Shown here piece by piece: positions 58,748 to 64,000 of a DNA stretch of 64,000 nucleotides (position 1 is the stretch's first letter; every line of letters starts with the position of its first letter). Location of the stretch: contig NZ_JACVOS010000002.1 in assembly GCF_018882335.1 (NCBI RefSeq), forward strand, positions 1 to 64,000. The letters are read 5' to 3'. Under the pieces are notes generated by a model, which was given only the letters and a program-made list of their open reading frames with translations, was not told the origin of the DNA and ran no database searches. The stretch comes from Polynucleobacter sp. AM-25C3 (GTDB lineage Bacteria; Pseudomonadota; Gammaproteobacteria; Burkholderiales; Burkholderiaceae). The translations under genes were made by a program, and so were the position numbers.

Positions 58748-59412
58748 TGGGCGGATGGCCATCCTTTATTCGGGATCTCACAGAGCAGATGCCCATGATT
58801 TTGGCAGGGCTAGTCAACACTCTGCAATTGGCTGGCTTGATTAGTGTTTCCGGGTTGCTACTAGGAATTGTGGTGTTTTATCTCACGCTTAGCAAAAATA
58901 AGTACGTTCGCAGCGGCATCAATTCTTATATTTCCTTCTTTATTGGAATGCCCTTAATTGTTTTATTGTTCTTGATGTATTACGGCTTGCCTCAGTGGGG
59001 TGTGCGACTTTCTCCATTCACGGTTGCCTTCATTGGCTTTACATTTAATGTGGCTGCGTATAACGCAGCGTATTTGAAAACCGCATTTAATGGTTTGGAT
59101 AAGAGTCAACTTGAGGCAGCTAGTGCGCAAGGGTTTAATCCTTTGCAGATTTTTCAACTCATTACCTTGCCTCAGGTGATTCGGCTTTCGATTCCAGCGC
59201 TTACCAATCAGGTTATTGCCAATCTCAAAGATAGCTCTGTTGCCTTCTTGATTCAGTACACCGAGTTCTTTGCACGCGTACAAGAGTTGGCCGCTACGAA
59301 CTTCCAGTTCTTCAAGGCTTATTTATTAGCTGCCCTGGTTTATCTGGCTTTGGTGTCAGTGATTGTGCTATTTGCCCGTGCAATCGAAAGGCGTTACGTC
59401 ATTCCTGCTTAA
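58747..59412 (+). CDS. Amino acid ABC transporter permease, second subunit
   Basis: The 221-residue protein has the same fold as the first permease, with AAYNAAYLKTAFNGLDKSQLEAASAQGFNPLQIFQLITLPQV as its EAA loop. It is co-transcribed from an ATG overlapping the ATPase stop (TGATG). The four genes make a complete importer. Confidence 0.9.
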   Translation: MGGWPSFIRDLTEQMPMILAGLVNTLQLAGLISVSGLLLGIVVFYLTLSKNKYVRSGINSYISFFIGMPLIVLLFLMYYGLPQWGVRLSPFTVAFIGFTFNVAAYNAAYLKTAFNGLDKSQLEAASAQGFNPLQIFQLITLPQVIRLSIPALTNQVIANLKDSSVAFLIQYTEFFARVQELAATNFQFFKAYLLAALVYLALVSVIVLFARAIERRYVIPA

Positions 59413-59445
59413 GAGACAACTTTCAGTTTTATTGCTTAAGAATAA

Positions 59446-59475
59446 AAAAATAGCGACCCGTAGGCCGCTATTTTT
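59446..59475. terminator. Bidirectional intrinsic terminator
   Basis: AAAAATAGCG (59446-59455) pairs with CGCTATTTTT (59466-59475) around a 10-nt loop, giving T-runs for both strands. It separates the ABC operon from the convergent mmsA gene. Confidence 0.85.
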
Positions 59476-59504
59476 ATTTGCAGATTTCTTCTGCTTACTA
59501 CTAA

Positions 59505-61025
59505 TTACTTCGAAGTCGGCATTACAAACTCTGCACCTTTAGCAATGCTTTCAGGCCAGCGCTGCATCACACTCTTTTGCTTGGTATAGAAGCGCACGCC
59601 TTCTTTGCCATAGGCATGCATATCGCCAAAGAGGGATTTCTTCCAACCGCCAAAACCATGCCAAGCCATTGGTACTGGAATAGGTACGTTAATACCGACC
59701 ATGCCAACTTGAACACGGCGCGCAAATTCACGGGCAATGTTACCGTCGCTAGTAAAGCAAGCAACGCCATTACCAAACTCACAAGCATTGACCAAATTGA
59801 GGGCGTCGGTAAAGTTTGCCACGCGTAAGCAAGACAGTACTGGGCCAAAGATTTCCTCTAGGTAGATCTTCATATCAGGGGTAACGCCGTCAAAGAGGGT
59901 GCCACCAATAAAGAAGCCATCTTCATGGCCTGCTACCTTTAAGCCGCGACCGTCTACTAATAACTTGGCACCAGAGGCTACGCCACTCTCAATATAGCCA
60001 GTAATACGCTCTAGAGCCGCTTTAGTGACAATAGGACCCATTTCAGCATCGAGTTCCATACCGTTTTTCACCTTGAGAGTCTTAGTGCGCTCAATCAGCT
60101 TTGGCATGATTTTTTCTGCAACATCACCAACCAGCACGGCAACAGAGATTGCCATGCAACGCTCACCAGCTGAGCCGTAAGCTGCGCCAATCAAAGCATC
60201 AATTGTTTTATCGATATCAGCATCAGGCATGATGACCATGTGGTTCTTAGCGCCACCTAATGCTTGGGAGCGCTTACCAAAGTGAGCACAACGCTCATAA
60301 ATGTAGTTTGCAATCGGGGTAGATCCCACAAAGCTCACAGCTTTGACATCTGGGTTCTCAATTAAGGCATCCACCGCTTCTTTATCGCCTTGAACGACGT
60401 TAAATACGCCATCAGGCAAGCCTGCTTCTTTTAAAAGCTTGGCCATAAACAGGGATGCCGATGGATCGGTTGGACTTGGCTTGAGAATGAAGGTGTTGCC
60501 GCAAGCAATAGCCATTGGGAACATCCACATTGGCACCATGACTGGGAAGTTAAATGGTGTGACGCCAGCAACAACGCCTAAAGGTTGGCGCATCACCCAG
60601 TTATCAATATCGGTAGACACTTGCTCGGTGTAGTCACCTTTGAGAAGTTCTGGAATGCCAGTAGCAAATTCAACAATATCAATACCGCGGGTGACTTCGC
60701 CCTGGGCATCGGTAAACACCTTGCCGTGCTCAGCGGTAATCATGGCGGCCAATTCATCGCGATTAGCGTTCAGGAGTTCAAGATACTTAAACATGATGCG
60801 CGCACGGCGCAGGGGAGGAGTCTGACTCCAGGACTGAAATGCAGTTTGGGCTACTGCTACCGCGTCATCAACCTCTTTGCGGCTGGCTAAGGCGACACGT
60901 CTTGCAAGCGCTCCTGTAGAGGGGTTAAACACATCGGCAAAGCGACCATCCTTAGGATTGACAACTTTACCGCCAACAAAGTGGCCAACATCTTCTTTTG
61001 ATACAAAGGCTTGTGGTGCGTTCAT
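59505..61025 (-). CDS. mmsA: Methylmalonate-semialdehyde dehydrogenase (CoA-acylating)
   Basis: The 506-residue aldehyde dehydrogenase has the MMSDH pattern: [31 protein letters not shown] and the catalytic Cys290 in GERCMAIS. The latter two segments distinguish it from general aldehyde dehydrogenases. It converts methylmalonate or malonate semialdehyde to propionyl- or acetyl-CoA, in valine and inositol/beta-alanine breakdown. No other valine-degradation genes are adjacent. Confidence 0.92.
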   Translation of the reverse strand: MNAPQAFVSKEDVGHFVGGKVVNPKDGRFADVFNPSTGALARRVALASRKEVDDAVAVAQTAFQSWSQTPPLRRARIMFKYLELLNANRDELAAMITAEHGKVFTDAQGEVTRGIDIVEFATGIPELLKGDYTEQVSTDIDNWVMRQPLGVVAGVTPFNFPVMVPMWMFPMAIACGNTFILKPSPTDPSASLFMAKLLKEAGLPDGVFNVVQGDKEAVDALIENPDVKAVSFVGSTPIANYIYERCAHFGKRSQALGGAKNHMVIMPDADIDKTIDALIGAAYGSAGERCMAISVAVLVGDVAEKIMPKLIERTKTLKVKNGMELDAEMGPIVTKAALERITGYIESGVASGAKLLVDGRGLKVAGHEDGFFIGGTLFDGVTPDMKIYLEEIFGPVLSCLRVANFTDALNLVNACEFGNGVACFTSDGNIAREFARRVQVGMVGINVPIPVPMAWHGFGGWKKSLFGDMHAYGKEGVRFYTKQKSVMQRWPESIAKGAEFVMPTSK

Positions 61026-61177
61026 AGTATTTAGCTTAATATTTTTTTACTAGTTTTAGGTGTAATAAAAATTGTCCGGGGCATTACCCCCGCAACTTTA
61101 TGGTCTCGTTTATCCTACTCTTTCTATTTTATAGCTTTCACTACTTTTATGCTTTTTAGCACCCCAAAGGGTCTTCT

Positions 61178-62299
61178 ATGAGTCTTTTATTCTCCAGCTT
61201 CACGCTAAGCTCTCCCAAGGGCCCCTTAGCCCTCTCTAATCGCATTGTGGTGGCGCCCATGTGTCAGTACTCGGCGGTCAATGGCGAAGCCCAGGATTGG
61301 CATCTGATGCACTGGGGCAATCTTCTGAATAGCGGGGCTGGACTTTTCATTATTGAGGCTACTGGCGTAACGCCAGAAGGGCGCATTACGCCTGCCTGCC
61401 TTGGATTATGGGATGACCGCACTGAATCTGCTTTAAAGGATAAGCTCACTAGAGCACGCAAGCTGGCACCGGCTACACCGGTGTTTATTCAGCTGGCCCA
61501 TGCAGGTCGTAAAGCGTCTAGTGCGACCCCTTGGAATGGCGGTCAATTACTAGCAGCTGAGCAAGGTGGCTGGGAGATGATTGCTCCTTCAGCAATTCCG
61601 CAATTAGACGGTGAGCGATTGCCGCATGAGCTGTCTAAGGCTGAGTTAAAAGACTTAATTGCAGCATTCGTAGCCGCAGCCCAACGTGCTGATCGGATTG
61701 GTATTGATGGGGTCGAATTGCATGGCGCTCATGGATATCTATTGCATCAATTTTTATCGCCGATAGCCAATCAGCGTACTGATGAATATGGCGGCTCTTA
61801 TGAAAACCGTATTCGTTTTCCATTGGAGCTGTTTGCAGCAGTACGCGAAGCGTATCAAGGGGCATTGGGCATTCGCATTTCTGCGAGTGATTGGATTGAG
61901 GGCGGCTGGACTCCTGAAGAGACGGCGGACTTTGCATCGCGTCTGAAGCCACTCGGATGTGATTTTGTGCATATTTCGTCTGGCGGGATTTCTCCGCTGC
62001 AAAAAATTGCAATTGGGCCAAACTATCAGGTGCCATTTGCCAAGATCGTAAAAGATCGGTCTGGCATTCCGACGATGACAGTTGGTTTAATTACCGAACC
62101 CCAGCAAGCGGAAGATATTTTGCAGGCTGGTGACGCTGATTTAATTGCCTTGGCCCGTGCATTTTTATATAAGCCACGGTGGGCTTGGGAAGCGGCTGCA
62201 GCTTTAGGTGGAACCGTTCCATCCAATGAGCGCTACTGGCGCTGTTTACCACGTGAGGCCCAAACCATTTTTGGTGATGTCAAAGTAGGGCAGCGATAA
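61178..62299 (+). CDS. NADH:flavin oxidoreductase, Old Yellow Enzyme (YqjM-like)
   Basis: The 373-residue TIM-barrel flavoenzyme begins with SNRIVVAPMCQYSAVNGEAQDWH, where the Cys is a YqjM-type regulator of the flavin. HGAHGYLLHQFLSPIANQRTDEYGGS has the substrate His pair and the R/N-containing FMN site. It reduces activated C=C bonds in enones and related compounds. Physiological substrate unknown. Divergent from mmsA across a 152-bp gap that shows only a small CGGGG/CCCCG hairpin. Confidence 0.9.
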   Translation: MSLLFSSFTLSSPKGPLALSNRIVVAPMCQYSAVNGEAQDWHLMHWGNLLNSGAGLFIIEATGVTPEGRITPACLGLWDDRTESALKDKLTRARKLAPATPVFIQLAHAGRKASSATPWNGGQLLAAEQGGWEMIAPSAIPQLDGERLPHELSKAELKDLIAAFVAAAQRADRIGIDGVELHGAHGYLLHQFLSPIANQRTDEYGGSYENRIRFPLELFAAVREAYQGALGIRISASDWIEGGWTPEETADFASRLKPLGCDFVHISSGGISPLQKIAIGPNYQVPFAKIVKDRSGIPTMTVGLITEPQQAEDILQAGDADLIALARAFLYKPRWAWEAAAALGGTVPSNERYWRCLPREAQTIFGDVKVGQR

Positions 62300-62352
62300 T
62301 AGAGTCTTACCCAGTATTAAGCCTCCGAACTAAAAACATAAATGAGTAATTG

Positions 62353-63012
62353 ATGAAGCAACACTCCGTAAGAGAATCTTGGTTAGAAGACGCCGTAAGA
62401 CATTTAGAGCCCGTGTTTTCCAAAGCAGGTTATGCCATTCCACCAGTGAGAGTATCTTGTGGCTTTCCAGCCTCCAGCAGTCCCAGAACGACGCTAGGGC
62501 AATGTTGGCCACGTGAGCGCTCCGGCGGTGGTGTCAATGAGATCTTTATATCTCCCAAGTTGGATGACCCAGTTCAATTGCTAGATACCTTGGTGCATGA
62601 GCTTTGTCATGCAGTAGATGATTGCTTTAGTGGTCACGGTGAAGACTTTAAGGGGATTGCTCAGACTGTTGGTTTAGAGGGACCCGCCAGAATGGCACAT
62701 GCCACCGAAGAGTTGATGGTGCGTTTAATGATGATTAGCCAAGAGCTTGGTCCTTACCCCCATCAAGCGATTGTTTTTCCACCGCCAAGACCGAGCAATG
62801 CCAGTCGTAATAAAGCAAAGTGTGCTCAGTGTGGATATGAGGTCACATTACTGAAAAAGTGGGCTACTTACGGCGCACCCATTTGTCCCAAGGACAATAT
62901 TCGGATGCAAGAAGCGGTAATTGAAACAATTGAAAATACAACCGAGCACGATACTGAATCTGTTACAGGTTCCAAGCCTAAGGCAGATGAGATCCGCCGC
63001 GCCATTAGCTAA
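62353..63012 (+). CDS. SprT-like zinc metalloprotease-type protein
   Basis: From the ATG (TTG just before is ignored) the product is 219 residues. It has the HELCH motif (about residues 82-86) with a third ligand His in SGHGEDF, followed by a zinc-ribbon pair KCAQCGY...APICPKD near residues 155-180. The fold is that of SprT/Spartan-like domains, proteases acting on DNA-protein crosslinks in eukaryotes; the bacterial role is not established. A ~40-residue polar tail is variable. Confidence 0.8.
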   Translation: MKQHSVRESWLEDAVRHLEPVFSKAGYAIPPVRVSCGFPASSSPRTTLGQCWPRERSGGGVNEIFISPKLDDPVQLLDTLVHELCHAVDDCFSGHGEDFKGIAQTVGLEGPARMAHATEELMVRLMMISQELGPYPHQAIVFPPPRPSNASRNKAKCAQCGYEVTLLKKWATYGAPICPKDNIRMQEAVIETIENTTEHDTESVTGSKPKADEIRRAIS

Positions 63013-63025
63013 GGATTAATCCTGC

Positions 63026-63736
63026 TTAACCGGTAACACTAGAAGGACTCCATACGGGGTCCTTTTTGCTGGCCTTAGCAATCTCAGCCAAAATCTTTTC
63101 ATGTAACTGGCAGTCTTCATCGCTTGCTGTCACGAGCTTGAGATTCGTTGGCAAGGCTTTCATTTGCCCAGAAGCATCAGTGCCAACTGTGTAGTCAATC
63201 AGATCTATTGATAAGTCTTCTTGCCCGCGCGTCATAGCTACATAAACTTCAGCTAATAACTGGGCATCGAGTAAAGCGCCGTGCAAGGTACGATGCTGAT
63301 TGCTGATTGCAAATCGTTCGCAGAGTGCATCAAGAGAATTGCGCTTGCCCGGGAACATTTGACGCGCATCTAAGAGGGTGTCGGTAATTTTTGAAGCAAG
63401 ACCCCTAAAAGCGGGGCGCTTTAGTAAAGTAAACTCGTTATCCAAGAAGCCCAAGTCAAACGCTGCGTTATGAATCACCACCTCAGCACCGTCAACGAAT
63501 TCAATCAACTCTTCAACGATATTGGCAAAGACGGGTTTGTCTGACAAAAATTCACGAGAGAGGCCGTGAACTGCAAAAGCCCCCGCATCAATATCTCGCT
63601 CAGGATTAATGTAGTAATGAAAGGTGCGATCAGTGAGGCGGCGCCCCACCATTTCAACGCAACCGATTTCAATAATACGATCGCCCGTAGCAGGATTAAG
63701 ACCAGTGGTTTCGGTATCGAGAATAACTTGACGCAT
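63026..63736 (-). CDS. dnaQ: DNA polymerase III epsilon subunit (3'-5' proofreading exonuclease)
   Basis: The 236-residue protein has Exo I DTETTG (Asp7, Glu9), Exo II HNAAFDLGFLD and Exo III HRTLHGALLDAQLLAEVY, all with their acidic residues. It proofreads in the replicative polymerase core. The ATG overlaps the stop of the upstream RND gene by one base, though the two are unlikely to be functionally linked. An intrinsic terminator for the convergent SprT gene lies in its 3' end. Confidence 0.94.
   Translation of the reverse strand: MRQVILDTETTGLNPATGDRIIEIGCVEMVGRRLTDRTFHYYINPERDIDAGAFAVHGLSREFLSDKPVFANIVEELIEFVDGAEVVIHNAAFDLGFLDNEFTLLKRPAFRGLASKITDTLLDARQMFPGKRNSLDALCERFAISNQHRTLHGALLDAQLLAEVYVAMTRGQEDLSIDLIDYTVGTDASGQMKALPTNLKLVTASDEDCQLHEKILAEIAKASKKDPVWSPSSVTG
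63043..63067 (+). terminator. Intrinsic terminator of the SprT-like gene, embedded in dnaQ
   Basis: AAGGACTCC (63043-63051) pairs with GGGGTCCTT (63056-63064), with one T-G pair, around ATAC, followed by TTTTT. It lies within the convergent dnaQ C-terminal coding region. Confidence 0.65.
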
Positions 63737-64000
63737 TAGGTGCCTTCCAATACGGATGGGGGGATTTCCATGGGACCAGTACCTGCATATTTATCTAAAT
63801 ACAGGTAGATCACAGGAGTAATGATGAGGGTCACAAATTGCGAGAAGATTAAACCGCCTGCTACGCTAATGCCTAATGGTTGGCGCAGCTCAGCGCCAGC
63901 GCCCAAACCAAAGGCGATCGGTAAGGCGCCCATAAGCGCTGCGATGGTTGTCATCATGATGGGGCGGAAGCGCAAGATACAAGCCTCGCGGATAGCCTTC
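63736..64000 (-). CDS. RND efflux pump permease, C-terminal fragment (runs off window)
   Basis: The last ~87 residues, including [35 protein letters not shown] and [18 protein letters not shown], match the C-terminal helices of HAE1/MdtBC-type RND transporters. The gene continues past the right edge; the apparent Met at TTG 63975 is internal. It would export drugs, solvents or other compounds with a periplasmic adaptor and an outer-membrane factor presumably upstream. The ATG of dnaQ overlaps its TAA. Confidence 0.9.
   Translation of the reverse strand, partial: KAIREACILRFRPIMMTTIAALMGALPIAFGLGAGAELRQPLGISVAGGLIFSQFVTLIITPVIYLYLDKYAGTGPMEIPPSVLEGT

Noticed and set aside
61077-61092. CGGGG/CCCCG hairpin between mmsA and the Old Yellow Enzyme gene
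   Set aside because: Only five base pairs, no T-run on either strand and between divergent genes, so not called as a terminator or operator.
61635-62036. 133-codon minus-strand open frame within the Old Yellow Enzyme gene
   Set aside because: Shadow of a well-conserved coding region with no ribosome site or family pattern.

Overview
The window is chromosomal DNA from a betaproteobacterium. Gene order and protein sequences (tpiA-secG-tRNA-Leu-nuoA..N, gmk-rpoZ-spoT, ilv-psd-pssA-leuA, ECF sigma-DUF3619-DUF3106-RDD, Bug receptors) best match Burkholderiaceae. The moderate GC and compact layout suggest a Polynucleobacter-like freshwater organism; this is inference from content, not a database match. 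No intergenic stretch exceeds about 300 bp, and no rRNA, CRISPR array, prophage or plasmid gene was seen. The only mobile DNA is the end of an IS3-type element at the left edge.

Layout. 1-410: IS3-family transposase start on the minus strand, abutting the 3' remnant of a hipA-like toxin kinase gene. 470-4320: an exported duplicated-domain protein, then a c-type cytochrome operon (SHP-like monohaem cytochrome, dihaem cytochrome, cytochrome b561) followed by a sensor histidine kinase. 4400-9770: secreted alkylsulfatase, then a class III CoA-transferase, a Bug-type solute receptor and a crotonase. 9800-17220: housekeeping genes (hemW, rdgB, rph, yicC, gmk, rpoZ, spoT, greB, tRNA-Arg). 17300-24150: an Mla/MCE-type lipid transporter, an atypical SDR and a large FtsX-type permease. 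24180-26421: an ECF sigma factor operon on the minus strand. 26450-33330: branched-chain amino acid genes ilvB-ilvN-ilvC and leuA, enclosing psd and pssA. 33360-40530: a SYLF protein, a patatin lipoprotein, rpsO, pnp, a quinone reductase, tpiA, secG and tRNA-Leu. 40640-55150: complete 14-gene complex I operon nuoA-N. 55250-59410: Nudix hydrolase, DUF1178 protein and an amino-acid-type ABC transporter. 59500-64000: mmsA, an Old Yellow Enzyme homologue, a SprT-like protein, dnaQ and the C-terminal end of an RND pump.

The strongest unannotated signals are RNA-level controls. (1) A textbook leucine attenuator precedes leuA: a 29-codon leader peptide with nine Leu, an antiterminator and a terminator. 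(2) A structured leader lies between the ilvB promoter and start codon. (3) A roughly 105-nt near-continuous hairpin plus a second stem-loop precede pnp, resembling an RNase III-type autoregulatory leader. Other points of interest are a crotonase lacking both catalytic glutamates, an SDR lacking the Tyr/Lys pair, a Shine-Dalgarno sequence inside a terminator stem, and the ECF sigma operon with unknown-function partners.
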